A DNA stretch of 64,000 bases from assembly GCF_023369855.1 (NCBI RefSeq), contig NZ_JAMBPP010000006.1:62001-126000 (forward strand), read 5' to 3'. Under the pieces are notes generated by a model. It was not told the origin of the DNA and ran no database searches. It saw nothing but the letters and a program-made list of their open reading frames with translations. Made by a program: the position numbers and the translations under genes. The stretch comes from Actinotalea alkalitolerans. GTDB lineage: Bacteria > Actinomycetota > Actinomycetes > Actinomycetales > Cellulomonadaceae. This document shows positions 1-8,312 of the stretch, in pieces. Each line of letters begins with the position of its first letter. Within the stretch, counting starts at the first letter, position 1.

Positions 1-619
1 GGCGACCGGCGACGTCGTCGAACAGGACGTTCCCGTTCGCCACGGCCATGGCCATCAGGCCCAGTACCTGTTCGCTGGCATCGGCGACCGGCATGAAGAG
101 GGTCGAGCCCGGCGTGTTGGCCATCCAGAGATTGGGCTCGAGCATGTGGGGTGGCGACGCGGGGAGATCCAGCCGATGGTCCGACAGCTGTTCCGTGTGC
201 GTTCGGACGACCTCGACCATGGTGTCGAGTGCGTCGTCGCGACTTCCCCCCGTCGGGAGTGGACGCGACGGCAGGAGGTCGCGGGTGTTGGTCAGGTACG
301 TGCCAGAGTCGTCCGTCGCGAAGAGCAGCGGCGTCCCGATCCCCGCGGCGGTCGGCGCCGTTCGTCCCGTGAACCGCTGCGTGTAGTGCGCGTGTTCGTC
401 GGGACGATCGGGGCCGAACGGCACACCAAGGCTCCAGCCGGTCACCCCGGTCGCGGCCGCGACAAGGACCGACCGCTCGACCTCGGACAATCCGAAGGGT
501 TCCGAGCGGGACGTGTGCGCGAGGGGCCCGGACGGCAGCTCCATCCCGAGGCCGAACCGTCTCGAGCGCCGCCCGGCGATGGCGTCGAAGAGGGGGAACT
601 CCGTGAAGCCGGTGTCCAT
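1..619 (-). CDS. Nitroreductase-like protein, 3' end outside window
   Basis: An open frame of 206 residues runs from an ATG at 619 off the left edge without a stop, so only the N-terminal part is seen. A GGGAGG ribosome site lies just upstream of the ATG. The start (FPLFDAIAGRRSRRFGLGM) and the later stretch around VLGLMAMAVANGNVLFDD resemble large nitroreductase-fold (FMN-dependent) proteins, where an early RRS-R motif contacts FMN phosphate. No catalytic residue can be confirmed. It is separated by about 237 bases from the response regulator upstream, so it probably has its own promoter. Frame and codon use look like a real gene; the family assignment is tentative. Confidence 0.55.
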   Translation of the reverse strand, partial: MDTGFTEFPLFDAIAGRRSRRFGLGMELPSGPLAHTSRSEPFGLSEVERSVLVAAATGVTGWSLGVPFGPDRPDEHAHYTQRFTGRTAPTAAGIGTPLLFATDDSGTYLTNTRDLLPSRPLPTGGSRDDALDTMVEVVRTHTEQLSDHRLDLPASPPHMLEPNLWMANTPGSTLFMPVADASEQVLGLMAMAVANGNVLFDDVAGR

Positions 620-856
620 GGGCGCCTCCCGCCCGGCTCGCTTCCAGGATGCGGATCACCTCGACCGTACGCGTGGATCACGGAGGGGTACAGCCCTTCC
701 TGCAGCTGCCGGACGACGGCGTCCTGTGCGGATCGGCACGATGGCGATCGCCGCGGCGGTACGCCGTCGATGCGGTCCGGGTCGTCGAACAGGACCCCGC
801 CGATGCTGGCGGGGCCGCCCTCAGCGTTCGTGGCCGCTCCGTGGCAGCGGGGAACA
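620..856. other. Gap between response regulator and nitroreductase-like gene
   Basis: No convincing gene is seen. Short minus-strand frames with high third-position GC exist here (for example around 690-800) but none continues as a recognisable family. The stretch presumably holds the promoter of the downstream gene; it could also hold a decayed coding remnant. Confidence 0.4.
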
Positions 857-1462
857 TCACAGCCACCCCCGGTCCCGCGCCTGCCGGGCCGCGGCGACCC
901 GGTTGGAGGCACCGAGCTTGCTCATCGCCTCCGACAGGTAGTTGCGCACGGTGCCCTCGGACAGGTGCAGCTGTCCGGCGATCTCGCCGTTGGTCAGCCC
1001 GTCCCCGGCCAGGCGCAGGACCTGGCGCTCGCGGCCGGTCAGTGGGTCCGGCTCACCCCACGCGTCGGCGGCGAGCTGGGGGTCGATGGCGCGACCTCCG
1101 GCATGCACGTCGCGGACGGCCTGGGCCAGGGTGCTGGCGGGCGCGTCCTTGAGCAGGTAGCCGACGGCCCCGGCGTCCAGGGCCCGCCGAAGGTAGCCGC
1201 TGCGGGCGAAGGTGGTCAGGATGACCACCCGGGTCGGCAGGCCCCGTCGTCGGACCTCGGCGGCCACCTCGAGACCGGTCATCGTGGGCATCTCGATGTC
1301 GGTCAGCAGCACATCAGGTCGCAGCTCCTGGACCAGGCGCACGGCCTCCTCCCCGTCGCGGGCGGTTCCCGACACGGCGATGTCGGCCTCGAGCCCCAGG
1401 AGGGTGCTGAGGGCACCGAGGACCATGAGCTGGTCCTCGGCCAGGACCACGGTGATCGTCAT
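857..1462 (-). CDS. NarL/LuxR-family response regulator
   Basis: A 201-residue two-domain regulator. The receiver domain (about 1-118) has the acidic pocket VVLAEDQ, phospho-acceptor Asp55 (LLTDIEMPT) and Lys105 (GYLLKDA). The C-terminal LuxR helix-turn-helix covers about 141-185 (LTGRERQVLRLAGDGLTNGE). The ATG at 1462 is chosen over an in-frame GTG at 1474 because it gives an ATGA overlap with the kinase stop and the family's usual N-terminus MTITVVLAEDQ. Last gene of a four-gene operon with a DesK-like kinase and an ABC-2 exporter, so it most likely controls that exporter in response to a membrane-active compound. Confidence 0.93.
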   Translation of the reverse strand: MTITVVLAEDQLMVLGALSTLLGLEADIAVSGTARDGEEAVRLVQELRPDVLLTDIEMPTMTGLEVAAEVRRRGLPTRVVILTTFARSGYLRRALDAGAVGYLLKDAPASTLAQAVRDVHAGGRAIDPQLAADAWGEPDPLTGRERQVLRLAGDGLTNGEIAGQLHLSEGTVRNYLSEAMSKLGASNRVAAARQARDRGWL

Positions 1463-2601
1463 CGCCCACCCCACTCCTTCGCACGGTGCCCGTCGTCTGC
1501 CGTCCCCGTCAGGGGCACTGTCACCTCGACGAGGGTCCCGTGCCGGTCGTCGTGGCCCTTCGGGTCGCTCACCTCGACCAGGCCACCGAGGGCCGCGATG
1601 CGCTCGCGCATGCCGGTGATCCCCGATCCCGCCGGCCCCACGACGCCGTGGCCGTCGTCGCTCACCTCGAGCCGGACCTCGGCCCCGGCCGTGGTGATGC
1701 TGATGGTGACGCGCCGGGCACCGGCGTGACGCACCACGTTGGTCACGGCCTCGCGCAGTGCCATCGCCAGGGCGGACTCCTGCTCGGGGCGCAGGTCGAC
1801 AGGGTCGGCGTGCACCTCGACCTCGACACCCGCCGCCTCCAGCGCCACCCGTGCCCCGTCGAGCTCGGCGCCGAGACCACGGGCCCGGTACCCGGTGACC
1901 GCGGCGCGCACCTCGTCCAGGGCCTCGCGGCCGATCTGCTCGATGTCGTTGACCTCGGCCGTCGCCCGGTCGGGGTCTGCGCGCACCAGTCGTGCGGCCA
2001 GCTCGGACTTCAGCACGATGACCGAGAGGGTGTGCCCGAGCAGGTCGTGCAGGTCGCGCGCGATCCGCTCCCGTTCAGCGATCTTCGCCAGCCGCTCGAT
2101 CTCCTCGTCGGCGCGCAGGAGACGCCGGTTGGCGCGGCTCCGCTCCGCGTCGAAGATGCTCGCGGCACCGACGGCCAGGGTGAACAGCAGCGCGGGAGCG
2201 AGCGCGGCGAACCGCCACGGCATCGGGGCCGGGGAGACCAGGACCATCAGACCGACCAGCCCAGCCAGTCCGGCGACCACCCTGACGGCCCGACGGGTGG
2301 GACGAAGGCGACCGGCCGTGGCCGCCGCGTAGATCACGAACACGCTCGCCCCGCTGTTGACCAGCGAACCCGCCAGGGCCAGGGCGCCGAGGCACGCGAT
2401 GAGGACCAGGGTCTGCCGGTCGTCGCGAGCCCGGAACGTCGCGACGTAGATCGGCAGGAACAGCGCGATCAGCACCGGCACCGCCACCCAGTCCAGGACG
2501 TCGGTCGAGGAGTCGAACACGGGCTGGAAGAACAGCGAGCCGAGGTAGACCAGCCAGACGTAGCGCAGGTACCGGTGGGGGTGCGGGGGGCCTTGGCTCA
2601 T
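1459..2601 (-). CDS. Sensor histidine kinase, HisKA_3 (DesK-like)
   Basis: About 380 residues. The N-terminal half holds several hydrophobic segments (about 12-150) forming a membrane sensor without an obvious extracellular domain. The dimerisation/phospho-acceptor box RERIARDLHDLLGH places the phosphorylated His near residue 185. An N-box (ALREAVTNVVRHAG) and a G-box (DDGHGVVG and GITGMRERI) follow in the HATPase domain. The ATG at 2601, ten bases after the permease stop, is preferred over an upstream in-frame start at 2637 inside the permease gene. Cognate partner of the NarL-type regulator. The gene set resembles exporter/two-component systems that sense membrane-perturbing antibiotics; the ligand is unknown. 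Confidence 0.92.
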   Translation of the reverse strand: MSQGPPHPHRYLRYVWLVYLGSLFFQPVFDSSTDVLDWVAVPVLIALFLPIYVATFRARDDRQTLVLIACLGALALAGSLVNSGASVFVIYAAATAGRLRPTRRAVRVVAGLAGLVGLMVLVSPAPMPWRFAALAPALLFTLAVGAASIFDAERSRANRRLLRADEEIERLAKIAERERIARDLHDLLGHTLSVIVLKSELAARLVRADPDRATAEVNDIEQIGREALDEVRAAVTGYRARGLGAELDGARVALEAAGVEVEVHADPVDLRPEQESALAMALREAVTNVVRHAGARRVTISITTAGAEVRLEVSDDGHGVVGPAGSGITGMRERIAALGGLVEVSDPKGHDDRHGTLVEVTVPLTGTADDGHRAKEWGGR

Positions 2602-2611
2602 CAGGTGCGCC

Positions 2612-3424
2612 TCATCCGTAGGTCCGGCCCTCGTCACGCCGGAAGCCCCACGCGGCCACGGTCAGGAACAACGCCGTGAACGCCAGCAGCACGACGATGT
2701 GCAGCGCCGCAGGCCCGCCCTCAGCGGCACCGACGGTGCCCAGGGCGAGCTGGGCGAAGTGGTAGGGCGGCAGTGCCGGCGCGATGCCCTGCACGAAGGC
2801 GGGCAGCTGGTGGATCGGGATCCACAGCCCTGAGGCGAACGCCATCGGCAGGTAGAACAGGTTCAGCATGGCCGGTGCGGAGTTCGGGCCGACGAGGTAC
2901 CCGAAGGCCAGGCCCATGGCCGAGAACGGGAGCGCCCCCAGGACCAGCACCAGGCCGAGGCTGAACCACTGGGCGGCGGGCATGCGCACACCACCCAGTG
3001 TGGCCCCGAGGACGAACAACGCACCGATGATCAGCGCGGAGACCGTCGTGCTCATCGCGACCTTCGCCACGAAGTATGCCTGCGGCGGCATCGGCGAGAC
3101 ACGCTTGAGCCGCATCCAGCCCTGCCCGCGTTCGAGGGCGACCGAGACCCCGAAGCCGAACAGCGCCGCGCCGATGACCCCGAAGGAGCCGTACGTCGCC
3201 ATCATGTACGTGGTCGCGCCGACCCCACCGGCTTCGCCGCCACCGAGAGCCACCCCGAAGAGCACGTAGAACATCACCGGCAGGGTGATCGTGCTCACGG
3301 CGAAGATGGGTATGCGGATCAGCTTGAGGAACTCGTGCAGGGCCTCGGTGACGAAGATCCTCGCCAGGCTCGTTCGAGGCGCCGCTGTGCCGGTGGTTGT
3401 CGCTGTCGCGGCGGGGGTGGTCAT
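2612..3424 (-). CDS. ABC-2 type transporter permease
   Basis: A 270-residue integral membrane protein with about six hydrophobic segments, including an early cytoplasmic helix and paired helices around FAVSTITLPVMFYVLFG. The layout (soluble N-terminus, transmembrane segments, conserved GLWIPIHQLPAFVQ region before the last helices) is that of ABC-2 permeases of the drug or lipid exporter class. Its start overlaps the ATPase stop by four bases (ATGA), so the two are translationally coupled. Exported substrate cannot be deduced. Confidence 0.9.
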   Translation of the reverse strand: MTTPAATATTTGTAAPRTSLARIFVTEALHEFLKLIRIPIFAVSTITLPVMFYVLFGVALGGGEAGGVGATTYMMATYGSFGVIGAALFGFGVSVALERGQGWMRLKRVSPMPPQAYFVAKVAMSTTVSALIIGALFVLGATLGGVRMPAAQWFSLGLVLVLGALPFSAMGLAFGYLVGPNSAPAMLNLFYLPMAFASGLWIPIHQLPAFVQGIAPALPPYHFAQLALGTVGAAEGGPAALHIVVLLAFTALFLTVAAWGFRRDEGRTYG

Positions 3425-4374
3425 CGTGCTGCCTCCATGTCAGTGGTCAGGGCGAGGAAAGCCTCCTCCAGGCTTGGTTCGGCGACGGTCACACCCGTGG
3501 CGTGGGGGTCCAGGTCGAGCAGCGCACGGAGTGCGGGCTCTGCGGATCCGGTGAGCAGCTCGAGCCACGGGCCCTCGCGTGACGCGCGAGCCACGCCGGG
3601 CCAGCGGTTCGCCACGGCCACGCTCACCGAGGTCTGTGCGCGGACCCGTCGCCCGGGGACCTGGGCCTTGATCTCGGCGGGCGTTCCCTGGGCGATCACC
3701 ACGCCGCGGTCGATCACCACGATCCGGTCAGCCTGGGCGTCGGCCTCTTCGAGGTAGTGCGTGGTGAGCACCACGCCACGCCCCGACCGGGCCAGGTCGC
3801 GCAACGTGGCCCACAGGCCCCGTCGGGCCTCCACGTCCAGGCCGGTGGTCGGCTCGTCGAAGACCAGCAGGTCGGGGTCGCCGGCCAGGGTGATCCCGAA
3901 CAGCACGCGTCGCTGCTGGCCGCCGGACAGCTCGCCGAACATGCGGCCCTCGAGCCCGTCCAGGCCCGCCGCGGTGACGACCTGCGCCATGGGCAGGGGA
4001 GCGGGGTAGTAGCCGCGGAACTCGGTGAGCAGCTCGCGCACACGAAGGGTCTGCGGTACGCCCGAGGCCTGCAGCATCACGCCCAGGCGCCGTCGCGCCC
4101 GCACGTCGCGGGGGTCACGCCCGAAGAGGCGCGCCCTCCCCGACGTCGGTGCCGTCAGCCCCGTCAGCATCCCGATCGCCGTGGACTTGCCGGCCCCGTT
4201 GGGCCCCAGGAGGGCCAGGAGCTCGCCCGGCCGCACCTCCAGGTCCAGCCCACGGACCGCCTGGACCGTGGCCGCGCCGCTGCCGAACTGCTTGGAGGCG
4301 CTGAGCAGCTCGGCCAGGACGGGGGCGGCGTGGCCGGCGGACAGGTCATCGTGTGTCTGCTGCGTCGTCGTCAT
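3421..4374 (-). CDS. ABC transporter ATP-binding protein (exporter type)
   Basis: A 317-residue nucleotide-binding subunit with Walker A (LLGPNGAGKSTA), signature motif (GELSGGQQRR), Walker B (LLVFDEPTTGLD) and a switch His (TTHYLEEADAQ). A C-terminal extension of about 90 residues follows the core domain, as in DrrA/CcmA-like exporters. First gene of the operon ATPase, permease, kinase, regulator (4374 down to 857). The operon promoter should lie in 4375-4577, but I could not pick a clear -35/-10 pair there. Confidence 0.94.
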   Translation of the reverse strand: MTTTQQTHDDLSAGHAAPVLAELLSASKQFGSGAATVQAVRGLDLEVRPGELLALLGPNGAGKSTAIGMLTGLTAPTSGRARLFGRDPRDVRARRRLGVMLQASGVPQTLRVRELLTEFRGYYPAPLPMAQVVTAAGLDGLEGRMFGELSGGQQRRVLFGITLAGDPDLLVFDEPTTGLDVEARRGLWATLRDLARSGRGVVLTTHYLEEADAQADRIVVIDRGVVIAQGTPAEIKAQVPGRRVRAQTSVSVAVANRWPGVARASREGPWLELLTGSAEPALRALLDLDPHATGVTVAEPSLEEAFLALTTDMEAAR

Positions 4375-4577
4375 GCCCCAAGGCTCGCGCCCCCGGTGCT
4401 GCGCCAGTAGTGCCCGTGATCACGACCTCGGCATGACAGATGTCTTGCGTGGGTGGAGGTGGACGCCCGGCCCGGCCGGGGAGGCGGAGGGCTGGAGCGG
4501 CACGTCGCTCACCGGCGCGCCTCGAGTCAACGCGGGGATCGAGCCCGACGGCTTGCGCGCAGACAGACGGGTCGTGG

Positions 4578-5843
4578 TCAGGTCGTGCGACGTGCCGTCG
4601 CGCGCAGATTCCATGTCCGGTAGCCGATGCCGACGGCGAACACGGCCAGTCCTACGAGCACCGAGGAGACCGGCAGGGTGACGACGAGGACGACGCAGGC
4701 GATGGCGCCCAGGACCTGCAGCGCCTGGGGGAAGCGGCGGCGGTCGGGGGTCTGGGTGAAGGCCGCGATGTTGGCGACGAGGTAGTACAGCAGCACCCCG
4801 AAGGAGGAGAACCCGATGGCGCCTCGGAGGTCCACGGTGAGCACCAGGACGCAGACGACGACCGCGAGGGCGATCTCGGCGTGGTGCGGGACCTGGTGGC
4901 GAGGGTGGACACCCGCGAGCCACCGGGGCAGGTCGCCCTGGCGGGCCATGGCGAGGCCGGTCCGCCCCACGCCGGCGATCAGGGCCAGCAGGGCGCCGAG
5001 CGCGGCCGTAGCACCTCCGACCCGGACGACCGGTGACGCCCAGCTCCAGGTACTGGCATCCACCGCGGCGGCCAGGGGCGTGGGCGTCGCGGCGGTGCCG
5101 TCGGCGCCGAGCACCGCGAGCAGGGTGACGGCGATGGTGGCGTAGACCACGACAGTGATGGCGAGTGCGATGAGGATGGCGCGCGGGATGGTGCGCTCGG
5201 GGTCGCGGACCTCTTCACCCATGGTCGCGATGCGGGCGTAGCCGGCGAAGGCGAAGAACAGCAGCCCGGCCGACTGCAGGACGCCGTACCAGCTGCCCTC
5301 TGCTGCGTCCCACACCGTCACCTGCGACCACTGCGGGTCCCCTCCGGCGAGGCTGGACAGGACCACGGCAGCCAGCGCGACGAGCACCACCGTCACGATG
5401 ATGCGCGTGAGCCGGGCGGTGCGGGTGACCCTGCGGTAGTTCACTGCGGCCAGGCATACGACTGCCGCGACGGCTACGGGGCGTTCCCAGCCCGCCGGTG
5501 CAGCATAGGCCGCGAAGGTCAGCGCCATCGCGGCGCAGCTGGCCGTCTTGCCGATGACGAACCCCCACCCCGCCAGGAAGCCCCACCACGGGCCGAGCCG
5601 CTCGCGGCCGTAGACGTAGGTACCGCCGGAGGTCGGGTACTGCGCAGCGAGCTGAGCCGAGGCCGTCGCGTTCGTGTACGCCACGAACGCCGCCAGCGCC
5701 AACCCGAGGAGGAGACCCGCACCGGCCGCCTGTGCCGCCGGCGCGAAAGCGGCGAAGACCCCGGCGCCGACCATCGACCCCACGCCGATGACGACAGCGT
5801 CACCCGTACCCAGGCGCCGGGCGAGGACTCCGTGTCCGCTCAT
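4578..5843 (-). CDS. APC-superfamily amino-acid permease
   Basis: A 421-residue multi-pass transporter (about 12 hydrophobic segments). The first helix contains the unwound GVGSMVGAGVFAAF motif typical of APC carriers, which binds the substrate amino and carboxyl groups. The ATG at 5843 is chosen because the conserved protein begins MSGHGVLARRLGTGDA; upstream in-frame sequence is not conserved-looking. The ATG overlaps the stop of a 30-codon upstream ORF in a TGATG junction, so translation is probably coupled to that ORF. Substrate unknown; the sequence looks like the cationic/neutral amino-acid branch. Confidence 0.9.
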   Translation of the reverse strand: MSGHGVLARRLGTGDAVVIGVGSMVGAGVFAAFAPAAQAAGAGLLLGLALAAFVAYTNATASAQLAAQYPTSGGTYVYGRERLGPWWGFLAGWGFVIGKTASCAAMALTFAAYAAPAGWERPVAVAAVVCLAAVNYRRVTRTARLTRIIVTVVLVALAAVVLSSLAGGDPQWSQVTVWDAAEGSWYGVLQSAGLLFFAFAGYARIATMGEEVRDPERTIPRAILIALAITVVVYATIAVTLLAVLGADGTAATPTPLAAAVDASTWSWASPVVRVGGATAALGALLALIAGVGRTGLAMARQGDLPRWLAGVHPRHQVPHHAEIALAVVVCVLVLTVDLRGAIGFSSFGVLLYYLVANIAAFTQTPDRRRFPQALQVLGAIACVVLVVTLPVSSVLVGLAVFAVGIGYRTWNLRATARRTT

Positions 5844-5935
5844 CAGGCGACCACCCCTGCCGCGCGGCGCGCGGATCCCGTCCCTGGTGCCGCGCTCACC
5901 TCTGGCGTCGACTCGATCAACGTCGTGTCGCCCAT
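5843..5935 (-). CDS. Short upstream ORF (30 codons) coupled to the permease
   Basis: A small frame starts at an ATG at 5935 behind a strong ribosome site (GGGAGGAGCCGC) and ends in a TGA that shares bases with the permease start (TGATG). The peptide (MGDTTLIESTPEVSAAPGTG then an Arg/Ala tail) has no signal, membrane segment or run of a single amino acid that would suggest classical attenuation. The strong site here and the weak one directly before the permease suggest re-initiation: ribosomes enter at the leader and then translate the permease. Confidence 0.55.
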   Translation of the reverse strand: MGDTTLIESTPEVSAAPGTGSARRAAGVVA

Positions 5936-6147
5936 CGCGGCTCCTCCCGGTCCCGTACCCGACGAGCGGCATCGTATGTCGACATCGAGCGGCGGGGCCG
6001 GGGCGATCCATGTCGCCACGCGGACGTCCGACCCCGACGTCCGGTCCGTGACCGACGCTGCTGGTGAGGCTGGCACACGCCGGCCGAGCAGCACCCCGAG
6101 GCTCACCAGACCCGCCGCCGCGAGGCCGGCCACCGTGTCGGCTGACC

Positions 6148-6834
6148 TCAGTGGACGCCAGGTGCCGTGCCGAGCACCAGGTGCTCGACGTCGTCGGGCG
6201 TCCGGGCGGTGTGGGTGGCGCCTGCCGCCAGCAGCTCGTCGCGGGTCCCGTAGCCGTAGAGGACGCCGATGCAGTCGATGTCGTTGGCCTGGGCGGCGTG
6301 GACGTCGTGCTCGCGGTCGCCGATCATGACGACCCGGTCGCGTGGCACGGCGAGGCGGGCCAGTGCGGCGGCCAGCGTCACGTCCTTGGTGACGACCTCG
6401 TCGGGGGCTCGGCCGCTGACGAGGTCGACCAGCCCGCGCAGCCCGGTGCTGAGCAGCGCCTGCTCGGCGAACGGTTGGATCTTCGCGGTGACGACGCTGA
6501 CGGCCACGCCGGCGTCCCTCAGGCGCCGAAGCAGCGACGCTACGCCGTCGTAGGCGCGGTACTGGTCCAGGCCCTGGCGTTGGTAGGACTCGCGGTAGTG
6601 CCGGACGGCGGCGGTGACCTGCTCGGCGTCCAGGGCGTAGTAGTCGCGGAACGAGTGCTCCAGCGGTGGCCCGACGAAGCGCCGCAGGGCTGCGGGATCC
6701 TGCTCGTCGATACCCAGGCGCGCCAGCGCGTGCTGAGCGGCCGAGGTGATGCCCGTCCCGGGATCGCACAGCGTGCCGTCGATGTCGAACAGCGCCACGT
6801 CGTACCGCGGGCCTCGAGCAGCCGTGTCAGCCAC
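6148..6834 (-). CDS. HAD-superfamily phosphatase (phosphoglycolate phosphatase-like)
   Basis: A 228-residue HAD hydrolase. Motif I is DIDGTLCDPG (nucleophile Asp and acid/base Asp), motif II lies around VSVVTAK, motif III uses the Lys near VTKDVT and motif IV is VVMIGDREHDVHAA. The cap domain follows motif I directly (subfamily IA, GpH/PGP-like). A GTG at 6834 is preferred because GGAGGGA stands just upstream; an in-frame start at 6891 would add an unconserved leader. Probably a sugar-phosphate or phosphoglycolate phosphatase; the substrate cannot be fixed from sequence. Confidence 0.88.
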   Translation of the reverse strand: MADTAARGPRYDVALFDIDGTLCDPGTGITSAAQHALARLGIDEQDPAALRRFVGPPLEHSFRDYYALDAEQVTAAVRHYRESYQRQGLDQYRAYDGVASLLRRLRDAGVAVSVVTAKIQPFAEQALLSTGLRGLVDLVSGRAPDEVVTKDVTLAAALARLAVPRDRVVMIGDREHDVHAAQANDIDCIGVLYGYGTRDELLAAGATHTARTPDDVEHLVLGTAPGVH

Positions 6835-7021
6835 GCGTCTTCCCTCCGTCGGTGATGCCTCGTGCCGTGCGAGACCTGCCCATACCACCACATGAACCTC
6901 CCCCGGCCGGGCGGGCCGGCCGGCGTGAGTCGGGGGCGTCTGGCGATGTCACACCTGAGGTGCGCCGTGCTCTTGAGGGGCGAGGGCCCGGTGCCGTGCC
7001 GACGCCCGGTGGAGGGACGCC

Positions 7022-7525
7022 ATGCAGGCATCGACCCGCTCCGTGCGCTACTGGCTGCGCCGCTACCTGCCCAACGAGATCGCGGGGACCCTGGGCGCCG
7101 TCGGAGGCGCGTGGCTCGCCTACCGCATGAGTGGATCGCTCGTCGTCGCCGCGGGCGCCGGGACGGTCGCCGAGGCAGTCGCGTTCTACGGCGTGGCCTA
7201 CGCCCGAGCCCTGCGGGTCGAGCTCCGGGCGCATCGGTCGGTCGCGCGCCGGCACGCGGTGCTGCGGACGGCGGCGCTGACCGTGGTCGAGTTCGGGCCG
7301 GCCGAGGTGGTCGACTCCCTGCTCGTGCGACCGGGCCTGCTCTGGATCGGTCCGATGCTCACCGGCACCACCCCCGTCGTCGGGTGGCTGCTCGGCAAGC
7401 TCGCGGCCGACGCCGTGTTCTACCTGATCGCCGCGCGGTCCCACCTGCTCACCCGGTCTGGTGCCACCTCGACGTCCGACGGTCGTCCCAGGGCTGTCGC
7501 GCGCGCCGGCGCCGTGGCAGATTGA
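7022..7525 (+). CDS. Hypothetical membrane protein
   Basis: A 167-residue protein with hydrophobic segments at about 20-60, 85-110 and 115-140, and an Arg-rich C-terminal tail. A GGAGGGACGCC ribosome site stands directly before the ATG. No family is recognised with certainty. It is divergent from the HAD phosphatase and not obviously tied to the YCII gene 85 bases downstream. Confidence 0.7.
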   Translation: MQASTRSVRYWLRRYLPNEIAGTLGAVGGAWLAYRMSGSLVVAAGAGTVAEAVAFYGVAYARALRVELRAHRSVARRHAVLRTAALTVVEFGPAEVVDSLLVRPGLLWIGPMLTGTTPVVGWLLGKLAADAVFYLIAARSHLLTRSGATSTSDGRPRAVARAGAVAD

Positions 7526-7610
7526 CGCCGCGGCGGGTGTCCTCGTGGGGCCACCGTGTGCGTCGGAGGGGTGAGCCGGCCGGACGGGCCGGGACGACGA
7601 AGGAGCGACC

Positions 7611-8312
7611 ATGACCTACCTGATGATCGTGCGGGTACCCGAGGACGCCGAGCCGACCCCCCAGGACGCGAGTCCCGAGGCGTGGTTCGAAGACGTCACG
7701 CGCCGCGGTGTGCACCTGGCAGGGGACCGGCTGCGCCCGCCGTCCGACGCGACGTGCGTCCGCGTGCGCGACGGCGAGACCGTGGTCACCCACGGGCCGT
7801 TCGTCGAGATCGCCGAGCAGATCGCCGGCTTCGACCTGCTGCAGGTCGCGGACCTCGAGGAGGCGGTCGGCGTGGCGGGGGCGCACCCCGTGGCCCGTTT
7901 CGGCGCGCTCGAGCTGCGCGAGCTCGTGCCGCACGACGACGACCCGGCAGGCGGCGCGAACGCGGTCCTGGAGGGCGCTGCCACCTACCTGCTGCTCATG
8001 GGCCGCGAGCCCGGTTCGCCCACGCCCGCTCCCCAGGACGCGGGCTCTCCCGTCGGGTGGATCCAGGAGATGCGCGGACGTGACGTCGACCGTGGTGGCT
8101 CGCTGCTCGCGCCGCCGGACCGCACCGTGACCGTGCGGGTGCGAGGCGGTGAGGTCGTGCTCGCGCGCGGCCCGTTCGCCCAGCTCCCCGAGCAGGTCGA
8201 CGGGTACAACCTCATCGACGCCGCAGACCTCGACGAGGCCCTCGAGGTCGCCGCCGCGCACCCGGCTGCGCGGCACGGCGTCGTCGAGATCCGCCCCATG
8301 TGGCCCCTCTGA
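7611..8312 (+). CDS. Tandem YCII-domain (DGPF) protein
   Basis: A 233-residue protein made of two YCII-like domains (about 1-105 and 125-233). Each carries the THGPF/ARGPF signature (VVTHGPFVEIAEQI and VLARGPFAQLPEQV) and the following GYNL or GFDL strand. The stop lies inside the start of the sigma-factor gene. DGPF/YCII proteins are the standard genomic partner of ECF42 sigma factors, and this pair fits that rule. The biochemical role of DGPF proteins is not settled. The ATG follows a GAAGGAGCGACC ribosome site. Confidence 0.88.
   Translation: MTYLMIVRVPEDAEPTPQDASPEAWFEDVTRRGVHLAGDRLRPPSDATCVRVRDGETVVTHGPFVEIAEQIAGFDLLQVADLEEAVGVAGAHPVARFGALELRELVPHDDDPAGGANAVLEGAATYLLLMGREPGSPTPAPQDAGSPVGWIQEMRGRDVDRGGSLLAPPDRTVTVRVRGGEVVLARGPFAQLPEQVDGYNLIDAADLDEALEVAAAHPAARHGVVEIRPMWPL

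Noticed and set aside
146-1729. Plus-strand 527-codon open frame over the response regulator and kinase genes
   Set aside because: It is antisense to two clear two-component genes, has Arg/Pro/Gly-rich composition and no domain; a high-GC shadow.
5843-6769. Minus-strand 308-codon frame between the permease and HAD genes
   Set aside because: Mostly antiphase to the HAD gene; only its last 30 codons (5935-5843) with a strong ribosome site look real, and these are reported as a short ORF.
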